Shown piece by piece: positions 16,741-23,892 of a stretch of DNA of 64,000 nucleotides; the stretch's first letter is position 1; every line of letters starts with the position of its first letter. The notes under the pieces were generated by a model. It had not been told where the DNA came from. It saw nothing but the letters and a program-made list of their open reading frames with translations, and ran no database searches. Source of the stretch: Aminobacter sp. AP02 (GTDB lineage Bacteria > Pseudomonadota > Alphaproteobacteria > Rhizobiales > Rhizobiaceae); assembly GCF_003148805.1 (NCBI RefSeq), contig NZ_QGGX01000014.1, forward strand, positions 1 to 64,000, read 5' to 3'. The position numbers were made by a program, and so were the translations under genes.

Positions 16741-17430
16741 TTAGCTGAGAACTTTTTCGGCATCCCTGCCGCGCTGGAGCAACTGACCGACACGCGCCGC
16801 GCGCCTGCCCAGTGCCCTCGCCGCGGCTTGGTCCGCCTCCGATGGCCGCACCCTTACACCCTGCACCTTCGAGGTCGCAGTGGCGCCGTAAGGCGAGCCA
16901 GCATCTTCAAATATCGCCGCCGTGTAGCCCGGAGAGGCAATCACCATACCCAGATGCGTCATCGCCACGGCAAGCGACATCAGGGTCATCTCGTGGCCGC
17001 CATGCGGCGTCGACGCCGTGGTGAAGGCAGCGCCGACCTTGTCTTCGAAGGCCCCTGCCCGCCACAGCGTGCTCAGCCCGTCGATGAAGCATTTCATTTC
17101 GGCCGACATGGTGCCCATCCGCGTCGGGCAGCCAAGGACCAGCACATCCGCCCCGATCACATCGTCGGAGGTCGCCACCGGGCACGCCCGAAACACGGCA
17201 AACTTGGAGCCGATGCGCTGATCCTGCAGAAGCACCTGCTCGTCGCGAAGCTCCGCCACGCGCCGCATCTCGACCTTAACCTCCGGCCCGAGCGCAGCAC
17301 CCGCGGCCACGGCTTCTGCCAGGCAGTGCGTATTGCCGCTCCAGGAATGAAACAACACCAGCACGCGCAGCTCGGGCCGGCCCGTACGGTGGGCCTCGAC
17401 TTTCGCGATAGGGTTGCTCTTCATTTCCAT
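16741..17430 (-). CDS. WrbA-like flavodoxin-fold NAD(P)H:quinone oxidoreductase
   Basis: A protein of about 229 aa with a flavodoxin fold: the FMN-phosphate loop is LFHSWSGNTHCLAEAV, followed by VLGCPTRMGTMSAEMKCFID and a WrbA-like segment FTTASTPHGGHEMTLMSL. WrbA enzymes reduce quinones by two electrons, protecting cells from catechol-derived quinones, which fits a ring-hydroxylation pathway. ATG at 17430 or 17424 is possible. The open frame up to 17505 would run through the operator island and is not used. First gene of the largest unit of the island. Confidence 0.8.
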   Translation of the reverse strand: MEMKSNPIAKVEAHRTGRPELRVLVLFHSWSGNTHCLAEAVAAGAALGPEVKVEMRRVAELRDEQVLLQDQRIGSKFAVFRACPVATSDDVIGADVLVLGCPTRMGTMSAEMKCFIDGLSTLWRAGAFEDKVGAAFTTASTPHGGHEMTLMSLAVAMTHLGMVIASPGYTAAIFEDAGSPYGATATSKVQGVRVRPSEADQAAARALGRRAARVGQLLQRGRDAEKVLS

Positions 17431-17433
17431 ATC

Positions 17434-17489
17434 ATTCTCATAATATGGAAATCGGAGCATGTCTATATCAAACCTATTATCATTATTAG
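17434..17489. promoter_or_regulatory. Operator island D upstream of the WrbA-like gene
   Basis: AT-rich promoter segment with TATTATCATTATTAG at 17475-17489, similar to the second box of islands A and C (TATTATCATATTTTGG type), and the palindromic CATAATATG at 17439-17447. The second half of the TATCA-N5-TGATA palindrome is not conserved here, so this is the weakest of the four sites. Confidence 0.45.
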
Positions 17490-17505
17490 CCGCAACGACT
17501 AACAA

Positions 17506-17975
17506 ACCGGCAGATGGGAGCGGCCCTGCAGATCAAGCGAACGGACATAGTCTCCGGCGAGTTCGCGTGCCATAGCTGGCTGGCCACCGGATCGCTAGTC
17601 GAAGTTTGGCAGCCCCATAAACAGCAATACTGACGTCGTGGTGGCGTCGGTATCGTCTCGCGATTGCTCCGTGATCGCCAGCATCGGGTCGTGGACCGGC
17701 CAGATGTTCAAGTAGTCGGCGTGGAGGATCATGATGACGGCCCTCTTGCCCGGGGTCAGCGAATCGAAGCGGGCTTTCAGCCGCATCGCCATCGCGCCAC
17801 CGCAGGGCTTCCCGTGGTAACCTTGACGCTGTAGCAGCCTGACGTGGCAAGCGCCAAGTCGAGCGTGTCGGTGACGTCGTCGACGTTCATGGTCGTGCAC
17901 GGCGCTGTCACATTGAATTCTTATCAATTACTTTGCGGTAGTCGTGAAGGATGAACAACGCGGCGCCAACCTATA
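17506..17975. other. Low-information region at the edge of the IS graveyard
   Basis: Apart from a short integrase-like scrap at 17819-17905, I see no gene. A minus-strand frame at 17595-17927 lacks recognisable motifs. The stretch probably marks the boundary where insertion sequences began to accumulate next to the catabolic island. Confidence 0.4.
17819..17905 (-). pseudogene. Scrap of a DDE integrase/transposase (IS3/IS481-like)
   Basis: Translation on the minus strand gives CTTMNVDDVTDTLDLALATS followed by GCYSVKV, which resembles the segment preceding the second catalytic aspartate in IS3/IS481-type integrase cores. The similarity stops abruptly and the frame closes soon after. A search of this 29-residue piece against transposase families would confirm or reject it. 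Confidence 0.4.
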
Positions 17976-18545
17976 ATAACCATCGCTTCCCAATTGAAAT
18001 TGTTTCTCGCTCTGGCCGTATTGCCGGTTCAATGTCAGCCTGCGGGAAGTCGAGGGGATGATGTTGGAGCGCGGTGTGCCCGTTTCGTATGAAACGATCC
18101 GCCGGTGGTGCCGATCGCACAGTTTCATGATCACAGCCTGATTGCGCCGCAAATCGCTTTCGTCCAACGGCGTATGGTATCTCGACGAGGCTGTCGTTCG
18201 CATTAGCGGCAGAAAGTGCTGGCTGTGGCGGGCCGTCGATCAGGACGGCTATGTGCTGGATGAAATCGTCCAAACCCGTCGCAACACCAAAGCTGCCAGG
18301 CGTTTGCTGGTTCGACTTATGAAGAAACAGGGCTCAGCGCCAAAACGCATCATCACCGACAAGCTGGTGCCGCCCTGCGAAAGGTCATGCCGCATGTCGA
18401 GCATCGCTCTCATAAAGGTCTCAGTAATCGCGCAAAGAAATCGCATCTGCCGTTCCGAGAGCGGGAACGAACACGACAAGGATTTCGGTCGATCGGTTCG
18501 CTGCAACGATTTGTCTCGCTGTTCTCATCTATCCGATACCATTTC
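17976..18545 (+). pseudogene. Broken IS6-like transposase, fragment 1
   Basis: Pieces of an IS6-type transposase in several frames: NHRFPIEIV then RFNVSLREVEGMMLERG and VSYETIRRWC (17976-18115), then VWYLDEAVVRISGRKCWLWR with AVDQDGYVLDEIVQ (18170-18275), ITDKL (18350-18364), and VEHRSHKGLSNRAKKSHLPF plus SLQRFVSLFSSIRYHF in a third frame to 18545. Frameshifts and internal loss (the residues between SYETIRRWC and LRRK) make it non-functional. No terminal repeats were found around it. Confidence 0.75.
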
Positions 18546-18590
18546 GCCAAATCAAATCGTCCCGCCCCCCCAAGATCCAATCCTTTCGTC

Positions 18591-18860
18591 ACCGACTGGG
18601 CGTATCTCCAAGCCGGGCTCGGCGTGCAAACCTGGTTCTGCGACCCGCAGTCGCCGTGGCAGAAAGGTTCGGTTGAAAACACCAACCGCAGAGCCCGCAA
18701 ATGGCTGCCGCGGGACCTCGATCCTCTGTCGGTCAACGACAGCGACCTGAAGGGTATTTGCGACCGCCTCAATAACACGCCGCGTAAATGCCTCGGCTTC
18801 AAGACACCGTCTGAGGTGTTCCGGCAAAAGCTGATGACGGCGTCGAGGCGCTCAGGCTAA
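18591..18860 (+). pseudogene. IS30-type transposase C-terminal fragment
   Basis: The last 90 codons of an IS30-like transposase: TDWAYLQAGLGVQTWFCDP then SPWQKGSVENTNRRARKWLP, with the conserved Glu-Asn of the DDE core and NNTPRKCLGFKTPSEVF at the end. The N-terminal two thirds are absent; the left edge abuts IS6-like fragment 1 and the right edge abuts the inverted IS6-like fragment 2, so one element has been inserted into or recombined with another. Confidence 0.75.
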
Positions 18861-18896
18861 TTTGAGCCGCTGCAAAGTCGCGCTTCAACGAGAACT

Positions 18897-19232
18897 CACA
18901 GCACGCCAGAACCAGTGGTTCCTCCCGCCGATCGTCACGACCACCTCGTCCAGATGCCAGACATCGCTTGGGCTTGGCGGTTTTCGACGCAAACGGCCGG
19001 CATAGTCCGGGCCGAACTTCCTCGCCCAGCAACGGATCGTCTCATAGGAGACGACGATACCGCGCTCCAGCGGCATCTCCTCCACTAGGCGCAGGCTCAG
19101 CGGAAATCGGAAGTAGAGCCAGACCGCATGGGCGCGACGGCGGGAAACGATGACGCTTGTAACTGACAATGGGCTGGATCATGACCGCCCACTAGCAGCT
19201 AACAACTTCAGCCCAGTTAACCTGACATCACC
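18897..19232 (-). mobile_element. IS6-like element, 5' part (fragment 2, inverted)
   Basis: A minus-strand transposase N-terminus (start about 19169) reads WLYFRFPLSLRLVEEMPLER, VSYETIRCWARKFGP, VWHLDEVVVTIGGRNHWFWR and stops matching at 18897, where IS30 debris begins. Its outer end is GTTAACCTGACATCACC at 19216-19232, the exact inverse of GGTGATGTCAGGTTAAC at 22070-22086. The 3' half of the element is missing. Confidence 0.75.
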
Positions 19233-19255
19233 CGCCAAGGGGATCAAACGACGGT

Positions 19256-19751
19256 CAGCCGGATGCCTGGGCGACAAATGGCATCTGGACGAATGCGTGG
19301 TGGCCATCAATGGCAGGAAGTAGTGGCTGTGGCGTGCCGTCGATCAGGATTTCGTCCTCGAGGTTCTGGTTCAAAGTCGCCGAAATGCGGGCGCGGCGAA
19401 ACGGTTGATGCGCAAGCTGCTGAAGGCGCAAGGCCATGCGCCTCGGGTGATGATCACTGACAAGCTACGCTCCTATGGCCGGGCAAGGCAGGATGTCATG
19501 CCCGGATGTCGTGCACCGTTCTCATAAAGGCCTCAATAACCGGGCGGAGAATTCACACCAGCCGATCCGGCGAAGGGAACGGATTATGAAGCGCTTCGTC
19601 ACGTCAGCTCCAGCGCTTCGTCTCCGTCCACGACCTGATCGCCAATCTGTTTCACCTCCCTCGCCACGCTCTATCGTCCGCCGACCATCGCGATCTCCGC
19701 CGTAGCGCAATGACGACCTGGCGTGAAATCGCTCACCTCGATGCCGCCTGA
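19256..19751 (+). pseudogene. IS6-like transposase, fragment 3 with in-frame amber codon
   Basis: A third IS6-like transposase lacking its N-terminal helix-turn-helix. GDKWHLDECVVAINGRK is followed by a TAG at 19321-19323 (normally His) and WLWRAVDQDFVLEVLVQSRR. After frameshifts it continues RSHKGLNNRAENSHQPIRRR and QRFVSVHDLIANLFHLPRHA to a stop at 19749-19751. It diverges from the other copies in its C-terminal tail, so it is a different element of the same family. Confidence 0.72.
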
Positions 19752-19845
19752 AACCTGACCGAGTGGCCATCGCTGTACCCGTCGCCTCATAACTTTACGG
19801 TGCCCCTTGCTCGCTTTCATCCAATGTCAGTCTTCTGAAACCCAG

Positions 19846-20220
19846 CTGCAGCAGATTATTTTCTGGATGATGGGAAGCCTGGCACGTGCGAGCTGGACCA
19901 AGATAGCGATCTGCGCCGGCCTGCTTGCGATGGTGGTACCGCTCTGCTGGGCCCGCAACTCGATGATGACGGCGCTTGCCATGGGCGATGACCGTGCCGC
20001 AAGCCTTGGGGTTCCGGTCGCTCGCATACGTCTCGAGATGCTCGCCTGCATCTCGCTTCTTGCAGCGACGGCAACCGCTTTCGTAGGCACGATCGGTTTT
20101 GTCGGGTTGGTCGGTCCGCATATTGCCCGCATGCTCGTTCGGCTGCGGCGGGTGCAGCTATTCTCCATAGGTAGCGCTGACAAGATAGGAGCGGCCGGGC
20201 TCAGGCTGGTTTCTTATTGA
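19846..20220 (+). pseudogene. FecCD-type iron ABC permease fragment
   Basis: About 98 codons (19846-20139) match the middle of a FecCD-family permease of siderophore/haem ABC importers: LQQIIFWMMGSLARASWTK, ALAMGDDRAASLGVPVAR and the signature FVGTIGFVGLVGPHIARMLV. After ARMLV the similarity is lost and the frame runs on to a stop at 20220. Both ends of the gene are gone. It is the only sign of an iron uptake locus in the window. Confidence 0.75.
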
Positions 20221-20364
20221 TTTCCAACGGCCTGTCGCCTGCACCATCGTCCTGCCTCACCTCTAGCGGTGCGCATTTTAGGCGTTTATGGGAACTTTGA
20301 AATTGGTCATTTTAGAGTGTCTCGCTTGAGGCGGTTTCCGGGTTAACCCATTGACCGTATTGCA

Positions 20365-20484
20365 GGTATGAGATTCGCAGCATAATACACTTGTGATTCC
20401 ACAGCATCATTGACTTGTAATGACTCGGCATTATATACGTGTAATCGCACAACACAAAAAACTTGCAAAGGCACGGCCATGGCC
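20365..20484 (+). repeat. Five degenerate 24-nt direct repeats over the fic promoter
   Basis: Five consecutive 24-nt units start at 20365, 20389, 20413, 20437 and 20461 in exact phase. Units 2-5 begin ACTTGTGAT, ACTTGTAAT, ACGTGTAAT and ACTTGCAAA and have a CACAGCAT/CTCGGCAT/CACAACAC/CACGGCCAT block about 10 nt later; unit 1 keeps only the CGCAGCATAATAC half. A sigma70-like promoter, TTGACT (20410-20415), 16 nt, TATATA (20432-20437), lies inside the array. The array ends at the fic start codon, so it looks like a multi-copy operator controlling the gene. Confidence 0.65.
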
Positions 20485-22074
20485 AAGCCTCATGAGAAAC
20501 TTGCAGAGTCCCTAGCCATCCTCAAAGAGCTGCAGGAGGGGGGGCGACGCATATTCAAGTCAGACGAGCTGACCCGCGTCCACCGGGAGCGGCTTTTGGC
20601 CAACGGCTTTTTGCGCGACGTGATCAAAGGATGGGTCATGGCCACCGGGCCACAGGCCCAGCAACAGGACACCACCCCCTGGTATGCGAGCTTATGGGAA
20701 TTTTGCTCCCTATATTGCAATGACCGTTTCGGCAAAGACTGGTTCCTGTCTCCGGAGCAGTCCCTCCTGCTGCATGCGGAAGCGTCGACGATCCCGCCTC
20801 AAGTGGTCGTGAACACGCCCAAGGGTAAGAACAACAAGTTCGACCTGCTGTTCGGTACCTCCCTCTATGACCTCGCGGTCAAGGAAATGCCGGAACAGCT
20901 GACCGAAAAGAACGGCCAGCGGGTGCTCACCGTTGAGGCCGCGCTTATCCGTGTACCGGAAGGGTTCTTCCAGCGCGCGCCGATCGAAATGCAGGTTGCC
21001 ATGGCCTCCGTGCGCGACGTGTCAACCGTTCTGGCATTGCTGCTCGATGGCGGCCACTCCGCCGTGGCGGGGCGGCTTGCGGGCGCATTCCGCCGTGTGG
21101 GGCGCGACGCCTTCGCCGACGAAATAGTGTCTGCCTTCAAAGCGGCCGGGTACGACGTGCGCGAGTCCGATCCGTTCGCGGGTCAGACCGCCGTCACGAC
21201 CATAACGGCCGGTGTACCGCCGCTGGTCGCGCGCCTGCGCGCCATCTGGGAATCCCAGCGCGAGGCGATCATACAGATATTCCCGAAAGCGCCCGGCCTG
21301 CCGTCCGACAAGAGCGCCTACATGAAGTTCGTCGAGGATATCTACGAGAGCGATGCCTACCACTCGCTGTCGATCGAAGGCTACAGCGTGACGCCTGAGT
21401 TGATCGACCGCGTGCGCGAAGGAAGCTGGAATCCGGAGATCGATGAAGCGGACCGGAAAAACCGCGATGCGCTTGCCGCGCGCGGCTATTATCTCGCGTT
21501 CCAGAAAGTCAAAGAGTCCGTTGCGGCCATCATCGACGGCGCGCCTGCGGGCGCGTTGACGCGTGATACGCACAGGGAGTGGTACCGCGAGCTGTTCGCG
21601 CCGTCCGTGACGGCTGGCATACTCAGGCCCAGCGCTCTTGCGGGTTACCGTAACCACCCCGTGTACCTGCGTGGATCGCAGCATGTACCGCCGCGAACAG
21701 AGGCGGTACCCGATGGCATGTACGAGCTGTTCGACTTGCTGGAGGCGGAGAAGGAAGCGTCGGTGCGCGCCGTGGTCGGGCACTGGCTTGTGGGTTATGT
21801 GCACCCTTACCCCGATGGCAATGGACGCATGGCTCGGTTTCTAATGAATGCCATGCTGGCGTCCGGCGGCTATCCGTGGACCGTTGTCAGGGTGGAAGAC
21901 CGGAAGGCGTACCTAGCGGGGCTGGAGGAGGCGAGCGGCAATATGAATGTGAAGCCGTTTGCGGCGTTTCTGGCCGAGAGGGTGAAGTGGTCGGCCGAGC
22001 AGTTAGGAGATTCAAATTGGCGGAAAGGCTCGGTCAAGAGTCCTTCGACGCGCACGAATACCTCACAACGGTGA
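20479..22074 (+). CDS. Fic domain protein (AMP-transferase type) with N-terminal extension
   Basis: A 531 aa Fic protein. The core motif HPYPDGNGRMAR (about residue 443; consensus HxFx-[DE]-GNGR) is complete, with the catalytic histidine, so it should transfer AMP or a similar group to a target hydroxyl. An inhibitory motif of the [ST]xxxE[GN] type, SLSIEG, lies earlier (about residue 293), as in self-restrained Fic proteins. The first 240 residues contain a winged-helix-like region (FKSDELTRVHRERLLANGFL) typical of DNA-binding, autoregulated members. The start at 20479 has AAAGG 7 nt upstream; an earlier ATG at 20410 lies in the iterons. The stop codon is inside the adjoining IS end, so the natural C-terminus may be lost. 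Confidence 0.88.
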   Translation: MAKPHEKLAESLAILKELQEGGRRIFKSDELTRVHRERLLANGFLRDVIKGWVMATGPQAQQQDTTPWYASLWEFCSLYCNDRFGKDWFLSPEQSLLLHAEASTIPPQVVVNTPKGKNNKFDLLFGTSLYDLAVKEMPEQLTEKNGQRVLTVEAALIRVPEGFFQRAPIEMQVAMASVRDVSTVLALLLDGGHSAVAGRLAGAFRRVGRDAFADEIVSAFKAAGYDVRESDPFAGQTAVTTITAGVPPLVARLRAIWESQREAIIQIFPKAPGLPSDKSAYMKFVEDIYESDAYHSLSIEGYSVTPELIDRVREGSWNPEIDEADRKNRDALAARGYYLAFQKVKESVAAIIDGAPAGALTRDTHREWYRELFAPSVTAGILRPSALAGYRNHPVYLRGSQHVPPRTEAVPDGMYELFDLLEAEKEASVRAVVGHWLVGYVHPYPDGNGRMARFLMNAMLASGGYPWTVVRVEDRKAYLAGLEEASGNMNVKPFAAFLAERVKWSAEQLGDSNWRKGSVKSPSTRTNTSQR

Positions 22075-22880
22075 TGTCAGGTTAACGCGGGCGAAGCCGT
22101 TGGCTGATATTCAGCAGTCATGGTCCAGTCCACTGTCAGCTACAAACGTCATCGTTTTCCGCCCGCTGTCATTGCTCACACGGTCTGGCTCTACGTTCGA
22201 TTTCCGCTGAGCCTGCGTCTGGTGGAAGAGATGCTGCTGGAACGGGGCATCGTCGCCTCTTATGAAACGGTCCGGTGTTGGGCGAAGAAGTTCGGCCCAA
22301 AATATGCTGGCCGCTTGCGGCGGAAACCGGAAACCACCAAGCTCCAGCGATGTTTGGCATCTGGATGAAGTGGTCGTTTCGATTGGCGGGAGAAAACACT
22401 GGCTGTGGCGCGCCTTTGATCAGGACGGCCATGTTCTCGATGAGATCGTCCAGAGGCGCCGCAACACCAAGGCTGCCAAGCGTCTCCTGATCCGGTTGAT
22501 GAGAAGCAGGGATGCATGCCAAAGCAGATCGTCACTGACAAACTGCGCTCCTATGGAGCGGCACGACGCCAGGTCATGCCCACCGTCGAGCATCGATCGC
22601 ATAAGGGTCTGAACAATCGCGCCGAGAACTCGCACCTGCCCTTGCGAAAACGAGAGCGGGCTGCAGGGATTTCAATCTCCAGGCGGCCTGCAACGCTTCC
22701 TGTTTATCTTCTCTGCAGTCCGAAATCTCTTCGTCCCGCCTCACTCGAAACACTCAGCCATCGCCGTCCACCTGCATCGCCTTACAGCGCTCGCACATTG
22801 AAAGGCCATTGCGGGTGTGGCCGCATGATCCAAGCTCATCTGTCCATGATGCTCACGGCGAATTTAACCTTATTGGGCAA
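22070..22880 (+). mobile_element. IS6-like insertion sequence (fragment 4, nearly full length)
   Basis: The left end is GGTGATGTCAGGTTAAC (22070-22086), an exact inverse of the end at 19216-19232; the following 90 nt up to the transposase start are also similar in both copies. The right end is not exact: TTTAACCT with partial further agreement occurs near 22861. At about 810 bp it has the size of an IS6 element. It inserted at, or recombined into, the 3' end of the fic gene. No target duplication was identified. Confidence 0.65.
22120..22801 (+). pseudogene. IS6-like transposase with three frameshifts
   Basis: From ATG 22120: YKRHRFPPAVIAHTVWLYVR, VSYE-type helix region and FGPKYAGRLRRK in frame 1; after a shift near 22330, SSSDVWHLDEVVVSIGGRKH and QDGHVLDEIVQRRRNTKAAK; after a shift near 22505, MPKQIVTDKLRSYGAARRQV and VEHRSHKGLNNRAENSHLPL; after a shift near 22660, GFQSPGGLQRFLFIFSAVRN to a stop at 22799-22801. 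All domains are present, so the element has decayed by small indels. Confidence 0.8.
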
Positions 22881-22979
22881 TCGCTGTGACGCCACTGCTC
22901 CATTAGATCGAGAGGAAGCGCAGGCGCGGGCAGGTGCCCGCTTGTTGATGGACACTTCCCGAAGTGAGCCGCGACGCAG

Positions 22980-23870
22980 TCAGCGAGCGCTGTTGGCTTT
23001 GGGCTGATAGGTCATCGTGCGCGCAATATCCTGCGAGGGGCGCTTTTCGCCCGCTAGCACCTCGAAATCGAGGTGATTTTCACGCGGAACCACCGGACAG
23101 GTGACGAAATTCGTGAACGCGCACGGCAGCGCCACAGCGTAGTTGAAGTCGATCCAGTCGATGCGGGTCTGGGTATCGTCGGCGAATTGCAGTTCGATGA
23201 CACGCCCGGCACCATAGGTGACGGGACCGCTGGTCAGATCGCGAATGTGCGCGACGGGCTGGACACCGTTCGCCGTGTCCTTGCCGATCAACAAAAGGCT
23301 GTAGCTTTTGCCTTTGTGCTCGAAGGTGAAAGTGCCGATGCGCGGCGTCGATTCACGCACACCCGCCTCCACGGTTTCGGCCTCGAACTCCGTGAGCGCA
23401 GTTGGCGTGTAAACGCCGGGAATGCGCCATGTCGGGTCATAGTCGAAATCGGTGACGCCTGCTTCCTCCACGCTTGTCGCCTCGCGTGGGTCTCGCACGC
23501 GCACACCAAACAGCGACTGGCCATCGTGCTTGCTGCGCAGGATCGTCTCGACCTCGTTGACGCCAAAATAGACCGGCTGGCTCTTGCCGTGGCCATAGGT
23601 CTGGTTGCGGCCTGGGATGATTTCGACGGGACCGGTGGGATAACTCCCGTTCACCGAGAGTGATGGTCCCTCGGCAGGCGGGGTGAACATAACGCGGCCA
23701 TCTTCGACCGACCACGTGCCTGGAAGCAGATCGAAACTGACATCCTTGTCGTCTGCTTCCAGCCAGTACTGGGCAACCAGCGAGGTCCAGCCGTATGGGC
23801 GAAACATCGTGGCGACATGGGCATAGCGCCATTCGCGCCACTGGCCTTGCAAATGTTCTGTTGTGGGCAT
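22980..23870 (-). CDS. DUF1684 family protein
   Basis: A 296 aa protein of the DUF1684 type. The diagnostic C-terminal half is present: FTFEHKGKSYSLLLIGKDT, IRDLTSGPVTYGAGRVIEL, WIDFNYAVALPCAFTNFVTC and VPRENHLDFEVLAGEK. The family's function is unknown; members are short, soluble, and sometimes lie next to transporters or hydrolases. The ATG at 23870 has GGGAGA 5 nt upstream and is preferred to the longer frame. Last gene of the operon running left from 29574. Confidence 0.82.
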   Translation of the reverse strand: MPTTEHLQGQWREWRYAHVATMFRPYGWTSLVAQYWLEADDKDVSFDLLPGTWSVEDGRVMFTPPAEGPSLSVNGSYPTGPVEIIPGRNQTYGHGKSQPVYFGVNEVETILRSKHDGQSLFGVRVRDPREATSVEEAGVTDFDYDPTWRIPGVYTPTALTEFEAETVEAGVRESTPRIGTFTFEHKGKSYSLLLIGKDTANGVQPVAHIRDLTSGPVTYGAGRVIELQFADDTQTRIDWIDFNYAVALPCAFTNFVTCPVVPRENHLDFEVLAGEKRPSQDIARTMTYQPKANSAR

Positions 23871-23892
23871 GATCGTCTCCCTTTCGAAGGAT

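Noticed and set aside
17595-17927. 110-codon minus-strand frame in the IS border region
   Set aside because: No recognisable family; the only homology-like segment is in another frame (17819-17905).
20365-20484. Repeats upstream of fic as a CRISPR array
   Set aside because: The units are contiguous 24-mers without spacers, degenerate, and overlap a promoter and start codon; no cas genes are present.
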